A DNA stretch of 64,000 bases from an uncultured Alphaproteobacteria bacterium (GCA_902581005.1 CACHMT010000004.1:1-64000), one strand, 5' to 3'. Positions 50,528 to 57,815 are shown, numbered from the stretch's first letter. A program made the numbers and translations. Notes: generated by a model not told the origin, from the letters alone.

Positions 50528-51406
50528 TTAGTCTTGAATATCAAATTCGGGCAATCCAGCTGTCCTGTACATGGCTCTTACTACATCATAGTCCGAATCA
50601 TTAACTTCCAGCAATCTTGTGCCAATATATTTATCATTGGCTGGCTTACCTTTATCATCAAGTCCAGCTAAAATTCCAGCAATCAGCGAATCTTCATTAT
50701 CTTTCATTGCCTTGGTTACTTTATCTATTTCAGCCTGCGTTAAATGACCTCCACCCATCATCATATCGTAGGGCAGATCACCTGACCTAGCTAACACCTT
50801 GAACTGACCTTGATTTTCGGGCGTTCTATTATATTTGATCCAAGAGCTAATTCGGACACCAATTGCCGCTGTATCACCTCTCTCTAGCCCAGCATGTTGC
50901 AATGCCTTCTTTGTATGGATTACTTTGATGTCTTTCATTGGGTCTACTCCATGGTCCATCATCACTTGCATCGGACAAAAATGTCCAGATGTCGACCCAG
51001 GCTTAGCAAAAGAGACTGCTTTACCTTTTAAATCTTCCATCTTCATTATTCCTACTCCTGTCTTAACGACAATACCGCAGTAATAATCTGGTCTCGCAAT
51101 CGCAATCATTGCTTGAGAGTTTGTAAGCTTGTTAATTGCCACATACTCTGCAGGACCTGTTATTGCAAAATCTAATTTCTTTCCTCTCAATGCCTCTGCT
51201 GTTGCAGTTTGATTGCTTACGGCAAAAAATTCAAAAGTATCACCAGTGGCTTTTTCTAAAGCGTCCTTGAATGGTCCCCACTCAGAGATAAGAGCATCCA
51301 TTCCTTCAATATCAGTAACAGCCATTTTGTAATTTTTCGCTGAAACTACTGAGCCTATCCCTAGGGATAAGCAAATTAACAATATAGTTTTAATAACAAA
51401 TTTCAT
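50528..51406 (-). CDS. phnD: Phosphonate-binding periplasmic protein
   Basis: 292 aa from the ATG at 51404-51406, which has AAGGAGTT at ideal distance; the frame extends to 51445 but without support. Signal peptide MKFVIKTILLICLSLGIGSVVSAK. Mature features: ISEWGPFKDALEKATGD, the SFAKPGSTSGHFCPMQVMM ligand-site Ser-Thr-Ser, and HAGLERGDTAAIG. It collects phosphonates such as 2-aminoethylphosphonate or methylphosphonate. It leads phnDCE and carries a Pho-box-like array upstream. Confidence 0.95.
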   Translation of the reverse strand: MKFVIKTILLICLSLGIGSVVSAKNYKMAVTDIEGMDALISEWGPFKDALEKATGDTFEFFAVSNQTATAEALRGKKLDFAITGPAEYVAINKLTNSQAMIAIARPDYYCGIVVKTGVGIMKMEDLKGKAVSFAKPGSTSGHFCPMQVMMDHGVDPMKDIKVIHTKKALQHAGLERGDTAAIGVRISSWIKYNRTPENQGQFKVLARSGDLPYDMMMGGGHLTQAEIDKVTKAMKDNEDSLIAGILAGLDDKGKPANDKYIGTRLLEVNDSDYDVVRAMYRTAGLPEFDIQD

Positions 51407-51450
51407 AATTAACTCCTTGCTTTTCCCAATTATTAAAAAGTTCATTAACG

Positions 51451-51483
51451 CTTTTGTGACAAAAACCTAATAAATTTTTGACA
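51451..51483 (-). promoter_or_regulatory. Pho-box-like repeats upstream of phnD
   Basis: On the minus strand, TGTCA cores occur exactly 22 bases apart (complements of 51479-51483 and 51457-51461) as TGTCAAAAATT, a degenerate TATTAGGTTTT, then TGTCACAAAAG: three 11-bp units. They lie about 45-78 bases before the phnD start. Fits PhoB control by eye. Confidence 0.6.
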
Positions 51484-51524
51484 ACTTTATACCCTCATAA
51501 GAGATCCACGATATTATTTCTTTT

Positions 51525-51567
51525 TCAGAAAAAAGGGAGAACTCTACAGGCACTAGATTCTCCCTTT
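51525..51567 (-). terminator. Intrinsic terminator in the phnD/plcP intergenic region, leftward
   Basis: AAAGGGAGAA (51532-51541) pairs perfectly with TTCTCCCTTT (51558-51567); on the minus strand a T-rich run follows. It would end a leftward transcript from the 51570-51960 interval and shields the phnD Pho region. No T run in the plus direction. Confidence 0.75.
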
Positions 51568-51633
51568 GAGGGAATCGAGATCTTATAATATTCAGATAAA
51601 TAATACAAAAAGATAACATTATTATGAATTTTT

Positions 51634-51783
51634 TTAGTCATCAGTTTTCTCATCCAATCCAAAGTTCAAGTGGTCAGAAGCGCTTGGTTGCATGGGTAAA
51701 TGGCTAAAAGAGAAAGCAGGTATCTCCTTAATCTGATTTAGATTAGTCTACTTTAATAACATTTTATTTAGGTTTTTGTTCAT
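51634..51783 (-). pseudogene. Possible remnant or leader ORF, interrupted by TAG, in front of the terminator
   Basis: From an ATG at 51783 the minus-strand frame gives 11 codons, one in-frame TAG, then 37 further codons ending KTDD and a TAA. The second part (IPAFSFSHLPMQPSASDHLN) looks like a protein C-terminus. An AAGGAG lies inside it but no suitable start follows at normal distance. A terminator stands 66 bases after. I cannot name a parent gene; a decayed gene or a TAG-containing leader are options, and chance is possible. Confidence 0.25.
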
Positions 51784-51881
51784 CAAAGACTGGTTATTGG
51801 GCTCTGTGCTGAGCTCCGCTTTATTTTTGCGTCGAAGATTTGAGATCAACTAAATGTCGGTATTTTTTTTAAGGTTTTTCT

Positions 51882-51914
51882 ATTCACAAAAATGTTACTA
51901 ATCTGAAATATTTT
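51882..51914 (+). promoter_or_regulatory. Pho-box-like repeats upstream of plcP
   Basis: Abutting 11-bp units ATTCACAAAAA, TGTTACTAATC (8 of 11 to TGTCATAAATC) and TGAAATATTTT, 52-84 bases before the GTG start. Weaker than the copies in the duplicated cassette, but in the right place and orientation. A TGTAAT at 51931-51936 could be the -10. Confidence 0.45.
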
Positions 51915-51965
51915 TGAAAAAAACTTTGGATGTAATCTAGATGATTAAGAGTAGAAGGCAGGTTC

Positions 51966-52826
51966 GTGGATAATCGGTTTGATGGCCTCAAGATCTATAG
52001 AAGTATCTGGATTTCAGATATACATCTTGGTACTCCTGGCGCCAGTACAGATCAACTTCTGCGTTTTTTAAAGTGTACGCGATCTGAAAATTTGTTTTTG
52101 GTCGGAGATATCATCGACGGTTGGCAATTGAAAAAGCGTTGGTATTGGCCACAAGCTCACAATGACATCGTGCAAAAACTCCTCAGAAAAGCTCGTCATG
52201 GTACGAATGTAGTGTTTATTCCAGGAAACCATGATGAGGCAGCGCGTCAATTTGTTAATGTGACCTTTGGTGAGATCAAAATATGCCTTGACTACATCCA
52301 TGAAACTGCTGACGGTAAGAGACTGTGGATCGTGCATGGTGATCTTTTTGACCATGTCATTCAACATGCGCGCTGGTTAGCGTATATTGGTGACAAAGCT
52401 TATCAGATTTTGCTTCGCGTGAATCGCTGGCTAAATATTTGGCGTGACGCATTCAAACTGCCTTATTGGTCGTTTTCTCAATACTTAAAACTTAAAGTCA
52501 AATTGGCAGTTTCATTCATTTCTGCATTTGAACATGCAATGGTAACAGAAACTCGAAGGCGCGGATGTAGCGGAATTATATGCGGGCATATACACAAACC
52601 AGAGTTAAAAATTACAGACGGAATCATATACGGAAATGACGGTGATTGGGTAGAATCTCGCTCTGCACTGGTAGAGCATTACGACGGTAAATTGGAATTA
52701 CTAAATTGGGATAAAATTTCAAAAAATATTGCTTCAGTGGCTGATGTATCATCAGTGAAAGACGGGATTGATGGGGGGCCAACAGCAGCGCTTGGTGAAC
52801 TACATAGCAAGAGTAACAGTCCGTGA
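51966..52826 (+). CDS. plcP: PlcP-type metallophosphoesterase (phospholipase C for lipid remodelling)
   Basis: 286 aa. Calcineurin-like metal ligands: WISDIHLGTPG (DxH), FLVGDIIDGW (GD), FIPGNHDEAARQF (GNHD), WIVHGDLFDHV and GIICGHIHKPEL (GHxH). The sequence resembles LpxH-type UDP-diacylglucosamine hydrolases, but its partner agt identifies it as PlcP: known in Sinorhizobium and marine Roseobacter/SAR11 groups to cleave phosphatidyl lipids to diacylglycerol when phosphate is short. Start is a GTG with GGCAGG before it. Its stop overlaps agt (GTGA). Family firm; PlcP role from context. Confidence 0.9.
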   Translation: MDNRFDGLKIYRSIWISDIHLGTPGASTDQLLRFLKCTRSENLFLVGDIIDGWQLKKRWYWPQAHNDIVQKLLRKARHGTNVVFIPGNHDEAARQFVNVTFGEIKICLDYIHETADGKRLWIVHGDLFDHVIQHARWLAYIGDKAYQILLRVNRWLNIWRDAFKLPYWSFSQYLKLKVKLAVSFISAFEHAMVTETRRRGCSGIICGHIHKPELKITDGIIYGNDGDWVESRSALVEHYDGKLELLNWDKISKNIASVADVSSVKDGIDGGPTAALGELHSKSNSP

Positions 52827-53935
52827 AAATTTTAATTATCACAGATGCGTGGTACCCACAAGTCAATGGAGTTGTACAAACACTAACAAAAACACGCGAT
52901 CATTTGGTCCAGATGGGGCATAAAGCTGAACTTATTACCCCTGAATCGTTTCGTACGATTCCTTGTCCAACTTATCCGGAAATTAGACTTTCAATTTTTC
53001 CAGGAAAAAAGATTGCTGAAAAAATTCAGGTGTCTCAACCAGACGCAATTCATATTGCAACTGAGGGGCCGCTTGGTCTGGCTGCCCGGCGTTACGCAAC
53101 TTCACATAATTTAGATTTCACAACTGCATTCCACACCCGTTTTCCAGAGTATATACGTTCTAGGACTAAATTGCCGCTTGGAGCTACATACGCACTCTTG
53201 CGTTGGTTTCACAGTCCGGCTAAAAATGTGATGGCACCAACCAACACTGTTATAAGAGACCTAGAAAAATGGCAAATCGGAAACCCTGTATTGTGGCCGC
53301 GAGGGGTTGATCTTACCATTTTTAATCCATGTAACAGAAACGTTAAGAAACCCACTGGAAACATCGAAAAGCTAAACGCGAGTATCGCAAAACTGGATAA
53401 CGCAACGAAACCTGTTTTTATTTATGTTGGGCGAGTAGCTGTTGAGAAAAATCTTAGTGGATTTTTAGATTTGGATCTACCAGGTGAAAAACATGTTGTT
53501 GGAGAAGGGCCCGCTCTTAAAACACTGAAGAAAAAATATCCCAAAGTTATTTTTCATGATGCGCATCCAACGGAGAACTTACCGGCATTCTACAATCGCG
53601 CGGATGTTTTTGTGTTTCCTAGTCGAACAGATACTTTTGGCCTTGTTCTGTTAGAAGCAATGGGTTGCGGTCTGCCTGTAGCAGCTTTTCCAGTCACGGG
53701 TCCAATAGATGTCGTAGGTGAATCTGGTGCAGGCATCTTGGACAATGACTTAAAGAAAGGCTGTCTAGCTGCCCTAAAAATTGACCGAAAAATTGTTCGT
53801 ATGCATGCGGAGAAATTCTCATGGAAGTCGGCAACGGATATATTTTTTAGCCATCTAACCAATGCTCACAAGATTGTAGACAGGTATCAGATATCTAAAA
53901 AGCCTTATAAGACCAATTATAGGTTTGGCCCCTGA
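52823..53935 (+). CDS. agt: Glycosyltransferase family 4, Agt-type glycolipid synthase
   Basis: 370 aa. GT4 retaining glycosyltransferase: N-terminal TDAWYPQVNGVVQTLTKT, TEGPLGLAARRYA, AFHTRFPEYIRSR, and the donor-binding block FVFPSRTDTFGLVLLEAMGCG with its E-x7-E. In phosphate-limited marine bacteria, agt next to plcP makes glucosyl- or glucuronosyl-diacylglycerol from the diacylglycerol PlcP produces. It overlaps plcP by four bases, so the two are coupled. G+C looks somewhat higher than in the neighbours, which could reflect transfer. Confidence 0.9.
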   Translation: MKILIITDAWYPQVNGVVQTLTKTRDHLVQMGHKAELITPESFRTIPCPTYPEIRLSIFPGKKIAEKIQVSQPDAIHIATEGPLGLAARRYATSHNLDFTTAFHTRFPEYIRSRTKLPLGATYALLRWFHSPAKNVMAPTNTVIRDLEKWQIGNPVLWPRGVDLTIFNPCNRNVKKPTGNIEKLNASIAKLDNATKPVFIYVGRVAVEKNLSGFLDLDLPGEKHVVGEGPALKTLKKKYPKVIFHDAHPTENLPAFYNRADVFVFPSRTDTFGLVLLEAMGCGLPVAAFPVTGPIDVVGESGAGILDNDLKKGCLAALKIDRKIVRMHAEKFSWKSATDIFFSHLTNAHKIVDRYQISKKPYKTNYRFGP

Positions 53936-54737
53936 GATATTCTGTGACCACATTCCGGTTTTCCATTTCAGCTAGTTCGGAACTGTGTATGGGGGGGCGC
54001 ATCGTGACCGTTAAATTTGTCCCAATTCTTCTACAAATTTCTCTAAACATCAGAGAATAACCAAGAGTAAAGCTTACTCTTCTTGCAATTTGAAATAACG
54101 CTGAATTACGTCCCTCGAAGAAGAACGGAATAGTAGTTGTGTCAGGCTGCAATGCTAATTTCGCAACAAATGTTTTCCACGGCGCATCACTCGCAGTCCC
54201 AAATATATTTGGCGCCAATGATATGGCACCTGCTGGGAAGATGATAAGTGCTCCGCCATTTCTGAGATGCTCCAACGCTCTGCGACGAGACTCCATATTT
54301 GTTTTAAGCGCAATTTTAGTCTCTGCAAAATCTATTGGCAGAATTTTATCCATTACCGCTGGTGCCTGTCTCAATACCCTGTGGGTAATGATTTTATAGT
54401 CATGCCGCACCTCGGCCATAATTGAACACAAGGCAAGTCCATCTATGACTCCATATGGATGATTAGCGATGGTCACCACCCGTCCAGTAGACGGTATGGA
54501 TGCCATTATTCCATTTGAAACCTCTCGACGAACATCTAGTTCGATACGCAGTCGGTCAAGTGCATCTGACCAAAAATATTCTGGATTTAGATTGTCATTT
54601 ACATAGTCAAAATACAGTTTTTCTATACGCGGTTGACCCGTTAATTTTTCTAAGTAGCGGATTATTTTGTTGGGAATTACACCCATTTCCCCGTCGGCGA
54701 ATGAAAACACAGGGTGTGTCTGACTGCTATTTTGCAA
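53895..54737 (-). CDS. PlsC-like phospholipid/glycerolipid acyltransferase
   Basis: 280 aa from a TTG at 54735-54737 (AGGAG eight bases before it). The frame continues up to an ATG at 54812, but that stretch is the shared edge of a duplicated promoter cassette, so it is likely non-coding. Acyltransferase motifs: TIANHPYGVIDGLAL in place of NHxxxxD, FPAGAISLAPNIFG and a late TIPFFFEGRNSA. It joins acyl chains to a glycerol- or lysolipid acceptor. It is convergent with agt, overlapping 41 bases, and has its own Pho-box-like repeats. Confidence 0.8.
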   Translation of the reverse strand: MQNSSQTHPVFSFADGEMGVIPNKIIRYLEKLTGQPRIEKLYFDYVNDNLNPEYFWSDALDRLRIELDVRREVSNGIMASIPSTGRVVTIANHPYGVIDGLALCSIMAEVRHDYKIITHRVLRQAPAVMDKILPIDFAETKIALKTNMESRRRALEHLRNGGALIIFPAGAISLAPNIFGTASDAPWKTFVAKLALQPDTTTIPFFFEGRNSALFQIARRVSFTLGYSLMFREICRRIGTNLTVTMRPPIHSSELAEMENRNVVTEYLRGQTYNWSYKAF

Positions 54738-54789
54738 AATCAATACTCCTAGCCTGTTGATAGTTAAAAGATGTAACAAATAATTGATG

Positions 54790-54811
54790 AATTTATGAAA
54801 AATTAATGACA
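54790..54811 (-). promoter_or_regulatory. Pho box for the acyltransferase gene
   Basis: On the minus strand TGTCATTAATT is followed directly by TTTCATAAATT: two abutting 11-bp units, each 9 of 11 to TGTCATAAATC. The best Pho-box match in the window, 53 bases before the TTG start. Confidence 0.72.
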
Positions 54812-54904
54812 TCCACGTGAGTAAGTTCTCAAATTTTGATTGTACTTTTTCAACAAATTTAGATTGAATAATAAAATTATTAACTCAAATGATGATTTAA
54901 AAAT

Positions 54905-54950
54905 TTTCATCAAATTGTCATCAATCTTTAACATTTAAAAGTTAGACAAT
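54905..54950 (+). promoter_or_regulatory. Pho box and promoter of the candidate small RNA, copy A
   Basis: TTTCATCAAAT (54905-54915) and TGTCATCAATC (54916-54926; 10 of 11 to the half-site) abut; a third, weak unit TTTAACATTTA follows, then GACAAT as a possible -10 at 54945-54950. Copy B has GATAAT at the equivalent place. Confidence 0.68.
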
Positions 54951-54956
54951 CTGTAA

Positions 54957-55016
54957 ATACACGCATGTATTTCCCTCCCAACTGGGCCGTTGTAAGCAGA
55001 CGGCCCTTTTCTTTTT
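54957..55016 (+). ncRNA. Candidate phosphate-starvation small RNA with intrinsic terminator
   Basis: A transcript starting near 54957 would run only about 60 bases to an intrinsic terminator: stem GGGCCGT (54984-54990) with ACGGCCC (55000-55006), 9-base loop, then TTTTCTTTTT. No ORF fits. Between promoter and stem it has an unpaired UAUUUCCCUCCCAACU, a C-rich stretch complementary to Shine-Dalgarno-type GGGAGGG, as in known alphaproteobacterial anti-SD small RNAs. The 5' end is estimated from the promoter elements. Confidence 0.6.
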
Positions 55017-55094
55017 GATACATTGATGTAACAGCTAATCAATATATAAAATTGGACTTTAGAAGCGTGTTGTAAGACTATTTTTAATTTTTAT

Positions 55095-55122
55095 TTGACT
55101 AAATTATTAGTATTGCTAAATT
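55095..55122 (+). promoter_or_regulatory. Sigma-70-like promoter of the 140-aa gene
   Basis: TTGACT (55095-55100), a 16-base spacer and TAAATT (55117-55122), 39 bases before the ATG. It is outside the duplicated cassette and has no Pho-like repeat. Confidence 0.5.
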
Positions 55123-55160
55123 TTGGCGCGATTGAAATTAAATCCTCAAAAGGAAATAAA

Positions 55161-55583
55161 ATGTCGAAGGAAAAAGACGCTGATACCATCACTGAATTAG
55201 GTGAAGACGGAAAATTACATAATATAACTACTAAAGCAGGAAGACTAGCAATGGAGTTAGCGTCTGAAAAAAAGAGGCTTGCTCAAGAGCTAGAAGAATT
55301 ACAAGGCGAGTACGATGACATTAAACCTCTTACGCCTACTGGTACAAGAGATTGGTATGTTAAATGGGGAGCCATGCTATTGTGTGTATTAGGAGTATTT
55401 CTTACATCAGGAAAAATGTATATTTTGGGGCAATTGTGTTATTTCTTTAGTGCCATCGGATGGATATATGTCGGCATGCAATGGAGCGACAGAGCACTAA
55501 TGATTGGATCCGCGATATGTGGTACTGCAGTTGCCATGCTGTTGATAGACAATCCCGACTTGTATCTGCTTTTTTCAAGGTGA
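55161..55583 (+). CDS. Hypothetical membrane protein with N-terminal coiled coil
   Basis: 140 aa from the ATG at 55161 (AAAAGGAAATAAA before it). Residues 1-55 are charged with a heptad-like Leu pattern (LAMELASEKKRLAQELEELQ), then two or three short hydrophobic helices (WGAMLLCVLGVFLTSGKMYI; LCYFFSAIGWIYVGM; IGSAICGTAVAMLLI). I do not recognise it. It lies between the two duplicated cassettes and is one of two genes there, so it may belong to the same response (inference). Confidence 0.62.
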   Translation: MSKEKDADTITELGEDGKLHNITTKAGRLAMELASEKKRLAQELEELQGEYDDIKPLTPTGTRDWYVKWGAMLLCVLGVFLTSGKMYILGQLCYFFSAIGWIYVGMQWSDRALMIGSAICGTAVAMLLIDNPDLYLLFSR

Positions 55584-55661
55584 ATAATCCTAATACCATC
55601 TTTGGTATTGGCAGCATAAAGAAACTCACGACTAGAACTACAGACTGGACTGAGTTCAAGA

Positions 55662-56015
55662 CTACCCTTTCTTGCTTAAAGGTCTTTTACCCCTTGCATG
55701 AGACATTTCTATAATTTCATTCTTCTCAATTTTTACAAACCCCAAGATCACTCCATCAGGTTCGACATGATCTGGAACCGAGTGTTGGTAAACTATAATT
55801 TTATCGTTTTCGAAATGACAAGTTATTTTTCCAATATTTGATCTTGGCTGTTCTTCGAACCAGGCGATAGTTTCCGACTTATCACGTTTATTTTTTGTAA
55901 GACTTGATTGAGTTATTGATCGCCAAAAAAAATTTTCAGACAAATATTTTTTAAGAAGAGATACGTCTCCATTATTTGCGGTTTCAAACATTGCTTCAAG
56001 TTTCTTAAAATTCAT
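55662..56015 (-). CDS. NTF2/SnoaL-like small protein under a Pho box
   Basis: 117 aa with the alpha+beta cone of SnoaL/NTF2 proteins: N-terminal helix LEAMFETANNGDVSLLKKYL, ENFFWRSI, then beta strands ending GFVKIEKNEIIEMSHARG. AAAGGAG lies at ideal distance before the ATG. No catalytic residues can be named. Its promoter is cassette copy B, whose leftward Pho-box-like repeats lie 54-75 bases upstream, the same spacing as for the acyltransferase in copy A. Confidence 0.7.
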   Translation of the reverse strand: MNFKKLEAMFETANNGDVSLLKKYLSENFFWRSITQSSLTKNKRDKSETIAWFEEQPRSNIGKITCHFENDKIIVYQHSVPDHVEPDGVILGFVKIEKNEIIEMSHARGKRPLSKKG

Positions 56016-56068
56016 AGCCGACTCCTTTGCCTTATAAAATGAAAAAAATATGCAACAAATTGTTGATG

Positions 56069-56090
56069 AATTTATGAAAAATTAATGACT
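56069..56090 (-). promoter_or_regulatory. Pho box for the NTF2-like gene
   Basis: On the minus strand AGTCATTAATT followed directly by TTTCATAAATT, equivalent to the copy A box (one base changed at the outer end). Confidence 0.65.
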
Positions 56091-56182
56091 TGTACGTAAG
56101 AAAGTTCTCAGATTCTATCTATATTTTTTCAATTAATTTAGATTGAATGAAAATTATTAACTCAAGTGATGGTTTAAAAAAT

Positions 56183-56227
56183 TTTTATCTGAATGTAATA
56201 AATCTTAACATTAATAAGATAGATAAT
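56183..56227 (+). promoter_or_regulatory. Rightward Pho box and -10 in cassette copy B
   Basis: TTTTATCTGAA then TGTAATAAATC (56194-56204; 10 of 11 to the half-site), with GATAAT at 56222-56227 as a good -10. It would start a rightward transcript near 56234 that lacks the copy A terminator. Confidence 0.55.
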
Positions 56228-56412
56228 ACCCAAACAGTCGCGTGTATTTCCCTTCCCACTGGGCCGTTTTCTTTTTGATACATTAAAGTAACTTACCATC
56301 TGCTGCTCACTCCAAGAACATGCTACATGAGCATCCCATGCGTCCCATGCGTTGAAAGGCTAGACCAAGCGGTAGCTATAGGTAATGGCAAAATTATGAA
56401 TTTTACTCAAAA

Positions 56413-56634
56413 TTAATGGACAATATCATCTTGCATTCCTTTATCGAGTTCGAAGTAGGCCAACTCTTCTGGAAATCTATCTCCATAAAGAAATACATAT
56501 TCATCTGGGTTTTCTTTTTGAAATTTCGAGTAATAATCGCATAAATATTGAAAATACTCCGCCGCAGTACAATACTCTTTGCCTTCATCAAACGGCTCGT
56601 TATCTAAAACATTTAACAAAAAATAATTTTTCAT
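56413..56634 (-). CDS. Small hypothetical acidic protein
   Basis: 73 aa from an ATG at 56634 with GAGG eight bases before it; an ATG at 56640 is possible. Aromatic and acidic (YCTAAEYFQYLCDYYSKF, FLYGDRFPEELAYFELDKG), no membrane segment. Not recognised. It may be antisense to any read-through transcript from cassette copy B. Confidence 0.5.
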   Translation of the reverse strand: MKNYFLLNVLDNEPFDEGKEYCTAAEYFQYLCDYYSKFQKENPDEYVFLYGDRFPEELAYFELDKGMQDDIVH

Positions 56635-57023
56635 CAACATTGCCTCGATTTTTTATAAATTGATTTGGTTGATATCATAAAATTATTACATAAATGCGAC
56701 TAACTAAAAAAATAACTTAGCAAGTGATTTCAGCAAGCTCGGTATTTGCAATTATAGAAACGGGGTTTCACGAGAAAGAATATGGCAGATATGATTGTTG
56801 GGATATCACAAAAGGTACTAAACAACTATATTGCTGAAAATCCACTAAACAAAGAATTTCAACCTTCTGCTTTGTTAAATTATTTAATAGTTATTTCTTG
56901 AATTAATGTAATACTTCTTCTGCTATAAACTCTTCCATCTTTATTAAAGTTTTCACATAGCCCAAGTCGTTTCCCGTTTATTCTGACAATTGTTTAGCAT
57001 CGCAAAAAAGGTTTTTCAAAGGA
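56635..57023. other. Intergenic stretch with one possible 39-codon ORF
   Basis: About 389 bases between a leftward small gene and the phosphoesterase gene. AT-rich; holds the short ORF described separately and no repeat, terminator or RNA fold I could find. Confidence 0.4.
56782..56901 (+). CDS. Possible 39-aa peptide
   Basis: ATG at 56782 to TGA at 56899-56901. The product (MADMIVGISQKVLNNYIAEN followed by PLNKEFQPSALLNYLIVIS in sequence order) has normal composition and a hydrophobic C-terminus. Only a weak AGAAAG precedes it. Could be real or chance. Confidence 0.28.
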   Translation: MADMIVGISQKVLNNYIAENPLNKEFQPSALLNYLIVIS

Positions 57024-57797
57024 TTAATTTACCTCTTCGTTATGGATGGTATAGTTTTTACCATCCAGTAGGATAATGCCATATCCCGAATTTTCACCTT
57101 TGGCATATTCTACTCGATCAGCTTTGAACTTTAGGACCATTTGCTGATTTATGCTTTTGAACGTGGAGAAATTATATCCTTCGTAAAGACCACACATACT
57201 TCGATGTATGTGACCAGATATTAGATGGTTTACATTATTGAAATTTTTTATAGTTGAAAAAAAATCGTGGGAATTTTTTAGTCTTAGTAAGTCCATAGCC
57301 TGCATTCCCGTTGTAAAAGCGGGATGGTGCATAAACAAAATTACTTTTTTATGATCCGCTTCTTTAAGTTTTTGACTCAACCAGTCGAGTCTTTTTTCAC
57401 ATAAGTAACCACAGCTTTTGGGTATGTCATTGTGAGGATCTTTAAGCGTATCTAAGAATATAAAATCAAGATTTTCATAAGCCTCACTACTCTGTAAGAA
57501 TCCATTATGATCTGGTTGGTAGTATGGAAATACATCGAGGAAGTTCTTTCGGTTATCGTGATTTCCAAGCATAAATTTTATGGGTCTATTTATTACCGAG
57601 ACCAAATTTCTTAAGGCACTATATTCTTCAATTTTACCACTATCCGCTAAGTCGCCTGTAAAGACTAGCGTATCAAAATCATTATGATTGCCTTGCAAGT
57701 GCAGTATAGCTTTCTCAAGTTTTTGAGATGATTTTTTTAAACTTGGTTCATCAGCAGAGTTTAAGTGAATATCTGAAAAGACTATGATTTTTTTCAT
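57024..57797 (-). CDS. Calcineurin-like phosphoesterase (CpdA/GpdQ type)
   Basis: 257 aa, cytoplasmic. Metal ligands VFSDIHLNS (DxH), LVFTGDLADSG (GD), FMLGNHDNRKNF (GNHD), LFMHHPAFTTG and HLISGHIHRSM (GHxH). The family contains cyclic-AMP and glycerophosphodiester phosphodiesterases. It lies 277 bases downstream of phnM on the same strand. Since no PhnP is present, it may open the cyclic ribose phosphate of the C-P lyase route, or hydrolyse glycerophosphodiesters imported by Ugp; both are inference. Confidence 0.85.
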   Translation of the reverse strand: MKKIIVFSDIHLNSADEPSLKKSSQKLEKAILHLQGNHNDFDTLVFTGDLADSGKIEEYSALRNLVSVINRPIKFMLGNHDNRKNFLDVFPYYQPDHNGFLQSSEAYENLDFIFLDTLKDPHNDIPKSCGYLCEKRLDWLSQKLKEADHKKVILFMHHPAFTTGMQAMDLLRLKNSHDFFSTIKNFNNVNHLISGHIHRSMCGLYEGYNFSTFKSINQQMVLKFKADRVEYAKGENSGYGIILLDGKNYTIHNEEVN

Positions 57798-57815
57798 TTT
57801 TAGCTCTCGAAAAAT

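Larger units (their letters stand above)
54771..55032. repeat. Duplicated bidirectional regulatory cassette, copy A
   Basis: About 262 bases align to copy B (56050-56292) from ATGTAACAAAT to GATGTAAC, with long shared runs such as GATGAATTTATGAAAAATTA and TTTAGATTGAATA. It contains leftward Pho-box-like repeats for the acyltransferase gene, rightward ones for a short RNA, and an intrinsic terminator. The two copies differ by substitutions and small indels, so the duplication is not recent. Confidence 0.88.
56050..56292. repeat. Duplicated bidirectional regulatory cassette, copy B
   Basis: Aligns to copy A over its whole length. It keeps both sets of Pho-box-like repeats and the GTGTATTTCCCTTCCCA segment, but a ~17-base deletion removes the second arm of the terminator hairpin (GGGCCGTTTTCTTTTT remains). 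Confidence 0.88.

Noticed and set aside
51882..51960. Consensus -35 TTGAAA before plcP
   Set aside because: Spacing to the TGTAAT -10 is only 11 bases; an activator-type promoter with the Pho-like repeats is more plausible.
55587..55612. Hairpin AATACCA/TGGTATT after the 140-aa gene as a terminator
   Set aside because: AT-rich stem and no T run in either direction; too weak to call.
54771..56292. The two ~250-bp repeats as a transposon (MITE) pair
   Set aside because: No terminal inverted repeats or target-site duplication seen; the intervening genes are not transposase-like. Promoter duplication fits better.
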